NCBI RefSeq assembly: GCF_023700745.1 | Contig: NZ_JAMPYG010000002.1 | Coordinates: 248,001 to 312,000, forward strand | Origin: Rhodoferax sp. | GTDB taxonomy: Bacteria; Pseudomonadota; Gammaproteobacteria; Burkholderiales; Burkholderiaceae_C | Direction: 5' to 3' | DNA: 64,000 nucleotides | In this document: positions 20,860-29,346 of the stretch, piece by piece | Layout of the letters: each line of letters opens with the position of its first letter | How positions within the stretch are numbered: the first letter of the stretch is position 1 | Translations under genes and position numbers: made by a program | The notes under the pieces: model-generated | The model's database searches: none | What the model saw: the letters and a program-made list of their open reading frames with translations, nothing else | Told to the model about the DNA's origin: nothing

Positions 20860-20872
20860 AAAAATAATATTC
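20860..20872 (-). repeat. 13-bp element GAATATTATTTTT, copy 2
   Basis: Exact copy, on the minus strand, of the element at 19730-19742. It lies about 20 bp upstream of the -24 element of the cytochrome c promoter and about 165 bp upstream of the sigma-54 promoter at 21036, so it could serve either divergent gene. Confidence 0.45.
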
Positions 20873-21035
20873 GCCCCAAATACCCGCCTTCCCTGTGAGG
20901 CAGACGCAACAGAGTCCAAATACCGCATAGAAATTATGTACTTCGGTGGCAAGCAGCGTGGGACGCATTGGTGTCAAATCAGCAAAAGATAGCCCAAGTC
21001 CTTGATATTAAACAATATTAACTCACAAACTCCAA

Positions 21036-21053
21036 CTGGCACGTCGTTTGCTT
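21036..21053 (+). promoter_or_regulatory. Consensus sigma-54 promoter
   Basis: TGGCACGTCGTTTGCT at 21037-21052 matches the -24/-12 consensus at every defined position (GG at 21038-21039, GC at 21050-21051). Predicted start about 21063, giving a 97-nt leader before the ATG at 21160. Confidence 0.88.
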
Positions 21054-21159
21054 AACCAGATCAAATCCAGGCCACAACTGTTCAGGACAGCGCAAGGATT
21101 CGGGTTTGGGACCGGGGGCAATTGTGCTGACCCAGTCATAGTTTTCAAGGAGAAACATC

Positions 21160-21891
21160 ATGAGTGCACTGCGTAAAGTACTGGTTGTTGATGACGACCC
21201 GGTGGTTGGCAAAAGTTTCAACCGCGTTCTTTCACAAGACAAGGGCTATGTGGTCATCACGGCCCAGAACGCTGCCGAAGCCCTGGAACGGCTGCGTGAG
21301 CAGGAATACGATGTCGTCTTCACGGACATCAAGATGCCCGGCATGGATGGGGTCGAGTTGACCGAACGCGTCAAGGCCAGTCGGCCTTGGACCCCGGTCG
21401 TGATCATCACCGGCTATGGCACAACAGCCAATGAGCAAAGAGCCAAGGCGGCCGGCGTGTCGGAATTCATGCGCAAACCGCTGTCGCCCGAGATGATCGA
21501 AGAGAGCACGCAACACGCCCTTCACGCCCCCACCCAGGCCGGCGTCGTGCCGGAGCAAGTCGCAGCGACCGAAACGGCACAGCCTGAACTGGCCGAAAAG
21601 CAGAATCCCTTCAAACGCGTAGCCATGCTCCTGGCGACCCCCTTCATCGGCCTGGCCTATGCCGTGCTGCTGCCCCTGATTGGCCTGGCCATGCTGCTCT
21701 GGACTGCGGGTCAAGCCCTGATGACAATTCCGTCAGCAAGAAAAATACTGATGCGCATCAAAGATATTGCACTCTTTGTGGCAGCGCCCTTCATTGGGTT
21801 GCTCTATGCCGTCATGCTGCCCGTTGTTGGCATCACAATGCTGGCGTCCTTGGCGATCAAGGCATGGATGACCCGGCCTTCAAAGGCATAA
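21160..21891 (+). CDS. Membrane-anchored response regulator receiver protein with duplicated hydrophobic hairpin
   Basis: 243 aa. Residues 1-125 are a receiver domain: DDD at 11-13, phospho-acceptor Asp56 (VVFTDIKMPGMDG), Thr84 and Lys106. After an Ala/Glu-rich linker (about 126-150) come two very similar hydrophobic units: residues 154-179 contain ATPFIGLAYAVLLPLIGLAM and residues 203-228 contain AAPFIGLLYAVMLPVVGITM. Each could form a membrane hairpin or helix pair, so the receiver would sit on the cytoplasmic face of the membrane. I do not recognise this architecture. It is driven by a consensus sigma-54 promoter and precedes the nine-haem cytochrome gene. Confidence 0.9.
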   Translation: MSALRKVLVVDDDPVVGKSFNRVLSQDKGYVVITAQNAAEALERLREQEYDVVFTDIKMPGMDGVELTERVKASRPWTPVVIITGYGTTANEQRAKAAGVSEFMRKPLSPEMIEESTQHALHAPTQAGVVPEQVAATETAQPELAEKQNPFKRVAMLLATPFIGLAYAVLLPLIGLAMLLWTAGQALMTIPSARKILMRIKDIALFVAAPFIGLLYAVMLPVVGITMLASLAIKAWMTRPSKA

Positions 21892-21948
21892 GGGCAGACT
21901 TGCAAACACCTTTGAGCATCGTGAAACCGAGCATTTTTTGAAACAGGA

Positions 21949-21982
21949 GCCCGCCAGTGAGGAAATGAACGCACTGGCGGGC
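21949..21982 (+). terminator. Strong hairpin before the multihaem cytochrome gene
   Basis: GCCCGCCAGTG (21949-21959) and CACTGGCGGGC (21972-21982) form a perfect 11-bp stem with a 12-nt loop. It is followed by TTTGCGATTT, a poor T run. It could end the upstream transcript in part, or stabilise the downstream cytochrome mRNA after processing. Confidence 0.65.
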
Positions 21983-22018
21983 TTTGCGATTTCGTGGAAT
22001 CAACGAAGGAAAACTCTG

Positions 22019-23422
22019 ATGAAAAGCGTCTTGGCAACAGGCAACATGACTTTGGCAATGACTGGCAAACGCTGGTTGCTGGGGGCAATGGTGGCCGTGG
22101 GACTCGCACTGGCAAGTTCCAGTGCACTCAGCGAAACCATTGAATTATCCGAGGAGACCCAGGCCTGCCTGGACTGTCACGACAAGGAAACGGGACAGAA
22201 GAAACTCGAAAACGGGGAGCTGCTTTCCTTGCATGTCTCGGCCAAGGCCTTTACCGGCTCCATGCACAAGGAGACGGATTGCGAGGATTGCCACTCGGAC
22301 ATTGACGGAAAAACACACGGCAAGGTAGCAGCCGACATCAAAAGCAAACGTGATTACGCACTGGGCATGCAGGACTCCTGCCTGACCTGCCACAAGAAAA
22401 AAGTCTCGGAATACGGCGACAGTGTTCATGCCGCCATGGTCAAGGAAGGCAGCCAGAAAGCACCCCTGTGCTCGGATTGCCATCATCCACATACCGTCCA
22501 GTCCAGCAAAATCGTCGAGCCCATTGCGGCAACGCCCTGCGCCAAATGTCATGAAGACATCTTCAAAGCCTACGCCCAGGATGTCCATGGGATCGCACGC
22601 GTTGCCAAGGGAGCCACGGCACCACTGTGCGCAGACTGCCACCAGTCCCACAACGTCAAGGCAGCTTCGATGGGAACAGGCATCAAGGACAGTTGCATTT
22701 CATGCCACAAGGACGCCGTCAAGCAGCATCAGGACTGGCTGCCCAACACCGAGCGGCATTTTTCAGCCATTTCCTGCCCGGCCTGCCATGCGCCGAATGC
22801 ACAGCGTCGGGTGAACCTCAGGCTGTATGACAATGCAACCAAGTTGCAGGTTTCGGAGAAATCAGGGGTGCCGCAGTTCGACAAACGCACCGACGCCGCC
22901 GATGTCAACAAGGAAGGCTTGAACGAGCGAGCCCTTTGGAGCCTGCTCAAGGAATTCAGTCAATCCGGCGACGACAGCAAAACCGTCCTGCAAGGTCGGC
23001 TGGAAGTGAGTTCCGGCGTTCAGGCCCACCAATTGAGCGACAAGTCCCTGGCCATCAAGGACTGCGACACCTGTCATAAAAAAGGTGCCGAACCTTTCCA
23101 GAGCGTGACGCTGACAATCGCCGGTCCCGATGGCAGACCCCTGCGCCACGGCGTTCAGCAAGACGTCCTGAACTCCCTCATGTCGGTTGACTCGGTGCGC
23201 GGTTTTTACGTGATCGGCAGCACGCGTATCAAACTGCTCGACATCTTGCTGGTGCTGGTTGTGCTGGGGGCCATGAGCGTGCCGATTGCCCACATGACGG
23301 TCAAACGTCTTTTCAAAGGCATGCGGGAAAAACTGGAGGCAGAGCGGCTCGCCGCACAGGCGCAAACCAAACATCAAGCCGCAACAGATGAAAACAATGC
23401 GCCTGACAGCAACACCAAGTAA
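22019..23422 (+). CDS. Membrane-anchored nine-haem cytochrome c
   Basis: 467 aa from the ATG at 22019, preceded by AAGGA; an in-frame upstream start at 21938 would begin before the hairpin and is less likely. There is an N-terminal signal/anchor (about 18-38). Nine CXXCH motifs start at residues 50, 88, 121, 151, 174, 204, 226, 253 and 349. A C-terminal transmembrane helix (about 405-428, LLDILLVLVVLGAMSVPIAH) precedes a charged cytoplasmic tail. Eight haems are clustered and the ninth lies after a roughly 90-residue haem-free stretch. It ends 12 bp before the cytochrome b gene, suggesting a quinol-linked complex. Role inferred: periplasmic electron transfer. Confidence 0.93.
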   Translation: MKSVLATGNMTLAMTGKRWLLGAMVAVGLALASSSALSETIELSEETQACLDCHDKETGQKKLENGELLSLHVSAKAFTGSMHKETDCEDCHSDIDGKTHGKVAADIKSKRDYALGMQDSCLTCHKKKVSEYGDSVHAAMVKEGSQKAPLCSDCHHPHTVQSSKIVEPIAATPCAKCHEDIFKAYAQDVHGIARVAKGATAPLCADCHQSHNVKAASMGTGIKDSCISCHKDAVKQHQDWLPNTERHFSAISCPACHAPNAQRRVNLRLYDNATKLQVSEKSGVPQFDKRTDAADVNKEGLNERALWSLLKEFSQSGDDSKTVLQGRLEVSSGVQAHQLSDKSLAIKDCDTCHKKGAEPFQSVTLTIAGPDGRPLRHGVQQDVLNSLMSVDSVRGFYVIGSTRIKLLDILLVLVVLGAMSVPIAHMTVKRLFKGMREKLEAERLAAQAQTKHQAATDENNAPDSNTK

Positions 23423-23434
23423 CAGGAACCAACC

Positions 23435-24079
23435 ATGAACAAGCTCTATATTCACCCCTTGCCTGTCAGGATCTGGCACTGGACCAATGCCTTCGGCTTT
23501 GTGTTGCTGATTGCCACAGGATTGCAGATCAGGTACCTGGATCTGTTCCAACTCATGTCATTCAAGACCGCCGTGGTCGCCCACAACTGGATCGGCTTTG
23601 TCCTGATCGCCAACTTCTTCATCTGGCTGGGCTTTTATCTGTTCACCGACAAAATCAAGGTCTATCACCCGGAACTCAGCCCGACCAAGTACTTCAAGGC
23701 CAGTTTCCGGCAAATGGAGTTCTATGGCTACGGCATCTTCAAAGGCGACCCCAATCCCCACCATCCCAATGCTTACCGCAAGTTCAACGCACTGCAAAGC
23801 ATGCTCTACCAGATCATCATGATGCTGCTGGTGCCACTGCAGTTCTTTACCGGCCTGCTGCTATGGGATGTGACCCGCTTTTCGTCCATGGTCGACCTGT
23901 TCGGCGGCGTGCGTGTGGTCGATACGGTCCATGTGCTGCTGTTCATCCTGTTCTGCGGATTCATCATCGTCCATGTGTACCTGGCCAGCCTGGGCCACAC
24001 ACCTTCGGCCCACTTCAAGGCCATGATCACTGGCTACGAGGAAGTGGAGGACGGACACCAGCCCGAAGCCAATCCTTGA
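23435..24079 (+). CDS. Cytochrome b561-type di-haem membrane subunit
   Basis: 214 aa, about four transmembrane helices, of the family that includes Ni-Fe hydrogenase and thiosulfate reductase cytochrome b subunits. His residues suitable for haem b ligation are at the start of helices (YIHPLPVRIWHWTNAFG), in helix 2 (VVAHNWIGFVLIANFF) and helix 4 (VHVLLFILFCGFIIVHVYLA). Such proteins exchange electrons between the quinone pool and a periplasmic partner, here most simply the nine-haem cytochrome encoded 12 bp upstream. The cytoplasmic/periplasmic loop with GDPNPHHPNAYRKFNALQ is unusually polar. Confidence 0.88.
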   Translation: MNKLYIHPLPVRIWHWTNAFGFVLLIATGLQIRYLDLFQLMSFKTAVVAHNWIGFVLIANFFIWLGFYLFTDKIKVYHPELSPTKYFKASFRQMEFYGYGIFKGDPNPHHPNAYRKFNALQSMLYQIIMMLLVPLQFFTGLLLWDVTRFSSMVDLFGGVRVVDTVHVLLFILFCGFIIVHVYLASLGHTPSAHFKAMITGYEEVEDGHQPEANP

Positions 24080-24088
24080 GTCGCGCTC

Positions 24089-24108
24089 GTGAGGCGTCCC
24101 CGCCTCAC
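24089..24108. terminator. Hairpin between convergent cytochrome b and NtrC-type genes
   Basis: GTGAGGCG (24089-24096), a 4-nt loop, and CGCCTCAC (24101-24108) form a perfect 8-bp stem in the 43-bp gap between the two convergent genes. There is no T run. Confidence 0.55.
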
Positions 24109-24122
24109 GCCTCGATCAGAAG

Positions 24123-25547
24123 TCAGGCCGCGTCTGCACCGCCGGCGCCGTATTCGGTATCGCGCACCCGGATGTTGTACTTTTTCATCAAGGCCTGAAA
24201 ATTGGCCCGCTGCATACCGGTTTCTTCGGCACTGCGGGTCACATTGGAGGCGTTTCGCCTGAGCGTTTCCTGGATGAACATTTTCTCGATGTCCTCCACC
24301 GATTTTTCACGGGCAATTTTCTTGACGCGCTTGAGGTCATCACTGGTACGGGGCACCTCGAAATCAGGACGCTGCGTGTTCTCGATGATGTTGGCCAGGT
24401 GGGCCTGGCGGATGATGTGGTCGGTCGCAAGGATGACCGCCCGCTGCATGGTGTTTTCAAGTTCACGCACATTGCCCGGCCAGGCATAGTTCACCAGCAG
24501 GCTCATGGCGCCATCCGAGATTTCGGATACCGGCTTGCCCAGCTCAGCGCTAAAGATCTTGAGAAAGTGAAACGCCAGTGCCGGGATGTCATCGCGGCGC
24601 TCCCTGAGGGCTGGCGAGTGGATCGGAAAAACGTTGATGCGATAGTACAGGTCCTCGCGGAAAGTGCCCTCCAGCACCATCGCCTTGAGATCCTTGTTGG
24701 TGGCCGTGATCAGCCGGACATTGGTCTTCTGCGTCGTGGTACTGCCAACCGCCCTGAACTCCCGCTCCTGAATGACACGCAGCAATTTGGCCTGGGTGGA
24801 CAACGGAATATTGCCAAATTCATCCAGGAAAAGGCTGCCGTTGTTGGCAATTTCAAACATGCCGCGCTTGTTCGCCACGGCCCCGGTAAATGAACCCTTG
24901 GTATGCCCGAACAACTCACTTTCAAGCAAACTTTCGCTGAGGGTGTTGCAGTCAACCGTGACAAACGGCTGGTCCTTGCGCAGGCTGTTGTAATGGATCG
25001 CGCGGGCGATCATTTCCTTGCCGGTGCCACTCTCCCCGGTGATCAGGACGGTACTATTGGTCGGCGCACACTTGGCAATCAGGCCAAAAACCGCCTGCAT
25101 CGACGGACTCGACCCAATGATGTTCTCAAACCGGTATTTGGAACTGACTTCGGTTTTGAGCTTGCGGTTTTCCTGCTGCAACTGGCGCCGCTCCAACGCC
25201 CGATCCACCACAAGCTTGAGTTCATCCGGATCAAAGGGCTTTGACAGGTAGTCAAAGGCGCCCAGCTTCATCGCCTTGACGGCGGTCTGAATTTCGGACA
25301 AACCGGTCATCATGATGACATCAACGGTAGGGTGACGCTCCTTGACGTGCTGCAACACCTCCAGACCATCAATGCCAGGCATCATGATGTCCAGAATCAT
25401 CAAGTCGTACTCGGTTTCATCCACCTTGCGCAAGGCATCCTGGCCATCGTTCGCCGAATCGACAACCAACATGCTGTCGCCAAGAATGCGTCGGCAACTC
25501 CGGATGACGATTTCCTCGTCATCAACAATCAAGATTTTGGCGCTCAT
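24123..25547 (-). CDS. NtrC-family sigma-54-dependent response regulator
   Basis: 474 aa with the full three-domain plan. Receiver 1-120 (phospho-acceptor Asp53 in LMILDIMMPGIDG, Lys103). AAA+ domain about 143-370, with Walker A GESGTGKE at 171-178, the sigma-54 contact loop as GSFTGA at 218-223 (a tolerated variant of GAFTGA) and Walker B NGSLFLDEFG. C-terminal Fis-type helix-turn-helix from about 425. It overlaps the sensor kinase gene by 4 bp (ATGA). Three sigma-54-type promoters lie 3-6 kb away in the same locus and are its most likely targets. Confidence 0.95.
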   Translation of the reverse strand: MSAKILIVDDEEIVIRSCRRILGDSMLVVDSANDGQDALRKVDETEYDLMILDIMMPGIDGLEVLQHVKERHPTVDVIMMTGLSEIQTAVKAMKLGAFDYLSKPFDPDELKLVVDRALERRQLQQENRKLKTEVSSKYRFENIIGSSPSMQAVFGLIAKCAPTNSTVLITGESGTGKEMIARAIHYNSLRKDQPFVTVDCNTLSESLLESELFGHTKGSFTGAVANKRGMFEIANNGSLFLDEFGNIPLSTQAKLLRVIQEREFRAVGSTTTQKTNVRLITATNKDLKAMVLEGTFREDLYYRINVFPIHSPALRERRDDIPALAFHFLKIFSAELGKPVSEISDGAMSLLVNYAWPGNVRELENTMQRAVILATDHIIRQAHLANIIENTQRPDFEVPRTSDDLKRVKKIAREKSVEDIEKMFIQETLRRNASNVTRSAEETGMQRANFQALMKKYNIRVRDTEYGAGGADAA

Positions 25548-27181
25548 TGTGCTTTCTCACCTGGTCTAAGTTCGCTTTCACTGAAGGGCGACGTGATCGG
25601 CAGCAGGATCCGGAAAGTCGTACCCTGCCCAACCACGCTGGCCACCTTGATCTCGCCACCATGCGCTTTGACAATCCCGTAGCTGACCGACAGACCCAGC
25701 CCGGTCCCCTTGCCTACTTCCTTCGAGGTAAAGAAGGGATCAAAAATGCGCTGCATATTGGCCTCCGGTATGCCACAACCAGAGTCCTTGATGGCCAATT
25801 CGACCATGGGCACACTCTTCTCGTCCGTTGGTTGAGGCGTTTTAACAACGTAGGAGCGGCTCACGACGGCAATCGTACCGGCCCCCTCAATGGCCTGCTG
25901 GGCGTTGACCAGAATGTTCAGGACCACCTGCTTGATCAGGTCCGCATCGCCCCAGATTTGCGGCAAGCCCGGATCAAGGTCCATTGAGATCACAATTTTT
26001 TGCAAAGATGCGGGGCGCTCGACAAAACGAACCGTATCTTCCACCACCTGATTCAGGTTGAAAAAGCCCTTGACGGGCACTTTTTCCCTGGCGAAATCAA
26101 GCAAGCGCCGGATGATGCTGGCACAGCGCTTGGTCTCGCGAATCACCAGATCCAGATCCTCGGCGTCCTCACTGCCTTCAAGTACCTTCTTGCGCATGAG
26201 GGAGGTGAAGGTCAGAACCCCGGTCAGCGGGTTGTTCAACTCATGCGCGATGCCTGCCGCCAGCACGCCAATGGACGCCAGCTTCTCCCCTTGCGCCACT
26301 TCGGCCCGGGCTGCCAGCAGTTCCCTTGAACGTTCTTCAACCTTGGACTCAAGCTCCTGAATCAGCTCATTCAATTCGGAGCGGGCATCTTTGAGGGCCG
26401 TCGTCATATCATTGAATGAACCCGCCACACGGCCGAATTCATCCGGACTGCGCACGGGTATCGCCACGTCAAGCTGCCCCGATCTGATTTTTTTGGCTCC
26501 GGTCTCGAGGTCTTTCAGCGGCACGTAAATCATGCGTTGCAGCAGGTACCCAAGACTGAACGTCACCAACACGATAAACGCAAATGAGATCGCAGCGATG
26601 TGAATGGCATGCTTGCGCATGGCCTGGTCAATCTCATCCAGCGAGTAGGCAATATCCACAATGCCAAGCACGGTCTGGCTGGCCGGATGCTCATGGCAGG
26701 ATGCCGAGGCACAGGTTGGTTCGTTGCGTATCGCGTGCATGCTGGCCAGCACCCGATGGTTGCCAGCCGGATTGGCAAACACCTGCCACCGCTTCTCATC
26801 GGCAACCCTTTTCAAGGGCTCGCTGGTCTGATGGCAAAGAATACAGGGCTCGTCCTGTTGATCAACCGAATAGCCGATTTCAGATTTGCGGTTGGAATGG
26901 ATGATCGTGCCGTCCTTGCTGATCACCCTGAGACGTTCGATTCCTTTTTGCTGGCCAACGTCCTCGATGATTTTTTCAGCGATATCGCGTTTGTTCAACA
27001 GCATGGTGTAGCGGGTGCTGGCAACCACGACATCCGCAATCTGCATGACATGGTCGGCAACGACGGCCTGCATGTCCGCTTGCCGGTGCTGGATAAAAAG
27101 CAGGGTGGTAACCGCCGTCGCCACGGAAAGGGCAACAAACAAGTACACACTGACTTTGAACTTGAGATTATTTTTGATCAT
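25544..27181 (-). CDS. Sensor histidine kinase with two periplasmic c-type haem motifs
   Basis: 545 aa from the ATG at 27181; an in-frame GTG at 27193 is possible, and neither has a clear ribosome site. TM1 about 8-30, periplasmic domain about 31-193, TM2 about 194-212, HAMP, coiled coil, HisKA with AAGIAHELNNPLTGVL and HATPase with KGTGLGLSVSYGIVKAHGG. The periplasmic part contains EPCILCH (26831-26845), a CXXCH motif, and CASASCH (26693-26713), a CX4CH motif as in some multihaem cytochromes. This implies covalent haem and sensing of redox state or a haem ligand. Cognate regulator: the overlapping NtrC-type gene. Confidence 0.93.
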   Translation of the reverse strand: MIKNNLKFKVSVYLFVALSVATAVTTLLFIQHRQADMQAVVADHVMQIADVVVASTRYTMLLNKRDIAEKIIEDVGQQKGIERLRVISKDGTIIHSNRKSEIGYSVDQQDEPCILCHQTSEPLKRVADEKRWQVFANPAGNHRVLASMHAIRNEPTCASASCHEHPASQTVLGIVDIAYSLDEIDQAMRKHAIHIAAISFAFIVLVTFSLGYLLQRMIYVPLKDLETGAKKIRSGQLDVAIPVRSPDEFGRVAGSFNDMTTALKDARSELNELIQELESKVEERSRELLAARAEVAQGEKLASIGVLAAGIAHELNNPLTGVLTFTSLMRKKVLEGSEDAEDLDLVIRETKRCASIIRRLLDFAREKVPVKGFFNLNQVVEDTVRFVERPASLQKIVISMDLDPGLPQIWGDADLIKQVVLNILVNAQQAIEGAGTIAVVSRSYVVKTPQPTDEKSVPMVELAIKDSGCGIPEANMQRIFDPFFTSKEVGKGTGLGLSVSYGIVKAHGGEIKVASVVGQGTTFRILLPITSPFSESELRPGEKAQ

Positions 27182-27321
27182 TGACAAGATCACGGATCAA
27201 TTCAGCTTGCGACAAGGTACCGCAATCCGAGGTGGAAATTAGACCACTTATTTCCGTCCTGCCAGCCTCATGCCATGTTTATTATTCCGAAATCAAGCCA
27301 TGCAAACCAAGGAAAAACCAT

Positions 27322-27352
27322 AAAAAAACCGGTAGTCCAACGACTTACCGGT
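27322..27352 (-). terminator. Rho-independent terminator after ssb
   Basis: On the minus strand ACCGGTA pairs with TACCGGT (27346-27352 with 27328-27334) around an 11-nt loop and is followed by a run of T. It separates ssb from the sensor kinase gene. Confidence 0.85.
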
Positions 27353-27376
27353 CTTTGAGGCTGGATCAGTCAGTGG

Positions 27377-27880
27377 TCAAAACGGAATGTCGTCATCCAT
27401 GTCATCAAAACCGCTGGGCGGACGGGCCGCCGGGGCGGCTGACGCTGCTGCTCGTGCGGGCGCAGCAGCGGCGCGCGCCGGCGCAGCTGGCGCCGAACGA
27501 CCGTAGCCGCCGTCATCGTCGCCATGGCTGGGCTCACCCATGCCCTGACGACTGCCCAGCATCTGCATCTGGTCGGCGCGGATCTCGGTGGTGTATTTCT
27601 CAATACCGTCCTTGTCGGTCCATTTCCGGGTGCGCAAACTGCCTTCGACGTAGATTTGTGAACCCTTGCGCAAGTATTGCTCGACAATTTCCGCCAGGCG
27701 GCCATTGAAAACAATGCGGTGCCACTCGGTGGCTTCGCGCATTTCGTTGCTTTGCTTGTCCTTCCACTTGTCCGTGGTCGCGATGGTGACGTTGGCCACA
27801 CGATCGCCGTTGGGGAAAGTGCGCACCTCCGGGTCGCGACCGAGGTTGCCCACCAGAATTACTTTATTGACGGATGCCAT
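27377..27880 (-). CDS. ssb: Single-stranded DNA-binding protein
   Basis: 167 aa from the ATG at 27880 ([20 protein letters not shown]); an upstream in-frame start at 27937 is rejected because SSB proteins begin at this Met. The OB-fold spans about 1-110. The linker is Ala/Arg/Pro-rich, and the acidic tip ends DDDIPF, the docking tail for replication and repair proteins. It neighbours an MFS transporter and uvrA, an arrangement I recall from betaproteobacteria. I found no LexA-type CTG-N10-CAG box upstream. Confidence 0.97.
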   Translation of the reverse strand: MASVNKVILVGNLGRDPEVRTFPNGDRVANVTIATTDKWKDKQSNEMREATEWHRIVFNGRLAEIVEQYLRKGSQIYVEGSLRTRKWTDKDGIEKYTTEIRADQMQMLGSRQGMGEPSHGDDDGGYGRSAPAAPARAAAAPARAAASAAPAARPPSGFDDMDDDIPF

Positions 27881-27967
27881 GCTTGTTCCTTTGTATGTTG
27901 CGGTGCACCAGACCTGCACCGGGCGGACGAACCGCAATGTTTCAGTTTAGCCGGCTTTTGCCGGATT

Positions 27968-29197
27968 TCAATGACCACGCGCCACCGGCGCCTGCATCGG
28001 CCAGGCCACCACCAGCCACAACAGCATCAGACCGGCACAGACCGCAAACAGACCACTGGCGCCGCCATGCTTCATGAGCCAGCCGCCGCCCATGCCACCG
28101 GCAAAAAAACCCAGCGACTGCAGTGTGTTGTAAACCCCGATGGCGGCGCCGCGACTGGCCGGAGGGGCCAAACGCGACACGATGCTGGGCTGGCTGGCTT
28201 CGAGCACATTGAATCCATAAAAGAAGACAAACAGAAGGCTCCCCAGCAGCGCAATGCCCGGCATGGCATCCACCTGCCACCAGAGTCCGGCCTGGACCAG
28301 CGCCGTCAAGCCAATCGCGGTCAGAAACACAGCGCGCAAATAACCCCGTTTTTCCAGCTGGAACAAGCTGCCGCCCATCACCACAAACGAGCCCAGCACC
28401 GCAGGCAGGTAAACCTGCCAATGGTCCTGCCGCGGCAAACCCGCCTTGACCAGCATGGCTGGCAGGGCCAGCCACATGGCCAGTTGCACCGCGTGCAGCA
28501 CAAAAACACCAAAATTCAGCCGCAGCAAGGCCGCCGAGTGCAGCACATCGGCCAAGCGGCCGCGCGGCTGGTCCTTGTGCTGCAAAGGTTCAGGCGGGAC
28601 CCACCAGATCACGGCCGCCACGCCCAGCAGCGCCAGCACCCCGGTCAGAGCAAAAATACCCACCAACCCGATCCAGCCAGCCAGCACCGGCGCGGCCACC
28701 AAAGACAGGGCAAACATCAAGCCAATGCTGGCCCCCACCATCGCCATGGATTTGGTGCGCACCACATCACGCGTCTGGTCGGCCAGCAGCGCCGTCACAG
28801 CCGCCGACACCGCGCCCGCACCCTGCACGGCCCGGCCAATCGCCAGCCAGGTGAGCGACGGCGCCCATGCCGCCAGCAGGCTGCCCGCCGCAAACACCAG
28901 TAGGCCAAAGACAATCACGGGTTTGCGGCCGACCCGATCGGAGGCCAGGCCATACAAAAATTGCAGCATGGCCTGCGTCAAGCCATAGATCCCCATGGTC
29001 AGACCGACCATGGCGGCATCGTCGCCCCCCGGGTAACGCGATGCCTCAATGGCAAACACCGGCAAAATCAGAAACAGGCCCAACATGCGCAGGGCAAAAA
29101 TGGAGGCCAGTGAAAAACTGGCGCGCAACTCCAGCGCCGTCATGGCGGTTGCGGCCTTGGCGCTGGCAGTCGCCGGTGGAACATTCACATCAGACAC
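27968..29197 (-). CDS. MFS transporter (YajR-like)
   Basis: Twelve-helix major facilitator protein, about 409 aa if it starts at the GTG at 29197, which has GGAG six bases upstream. Alternatives are an ATG at 29143 and a TTG at 29239. The first helices read [19 protein letters not shown], and the motif A loop is [17 protein letters not shown]. The second half has [20 protein letters not shown], typical of the YajR/DHA1 group. The substrate is unknown. Divergent from uvrA. Confidence 0.88.
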   Translation of the reverse strand: MSDVNVPPATASAKAATAMTALELRASFSLASIFALRMLGLFLILPVFAIEASRYPGGDDAAMVGLTMGIYGLTQAMLQFLYGLASDRVGRKPVIVFGLLVFAAGSLLAAWAPSLTWLAIGRAVQGAGAVSAAVTALLADQTRDVVRTKSMAMVGASIGLMFALSLVAAPVLAGWIGLVGIFALTGVLALLGVAAVIWWVPPEPLQHKDQPRGRLADVLHSAALLRLNFGVFVLHAVQLAMWLALPAMLVKAGLPRQDHWQVYLPAVLGSFVVMGGSLFQLEKRGYLRAVFLTAIGLTALVQAGLWWQVDAMPGIALLGSLLFVFFYGFNVLEASQPSIVSRLAPPASRGAAIGVYNTLQSLGFFAGGMGGGWLMKHGGASGLFAVCAGLMLLWLVVAWPMQAPVARGH

Positions 29198-29346
29198 GGG
29201 TTTCTCCGAGATCACAAGCGCAACCCAGACAGGTTGCAAGCGCTGGATTGTCCCTGATTCTCAGGATTCGCCTGTCCCATCAAGTCCATCAAAAGGCAGG
29301 CATTGGCTATCATGACAGGTTGCCCGGTGCATTTTTACCGTATTTA

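Noticed and set aside
27194..27376. Third copy of the 13-bp element upstream of the sensor kinase
   Set aside because: A loosely similar AT-rich stretch (TTTATTATTCCG) is present but matches too few positions to count.
29198..29346. LexA box for uvrA or ssb
   Set aside because: No CTG-N10-CAG sequence with good arms was found between the MFS gene and uvrA or upstream of ssb.
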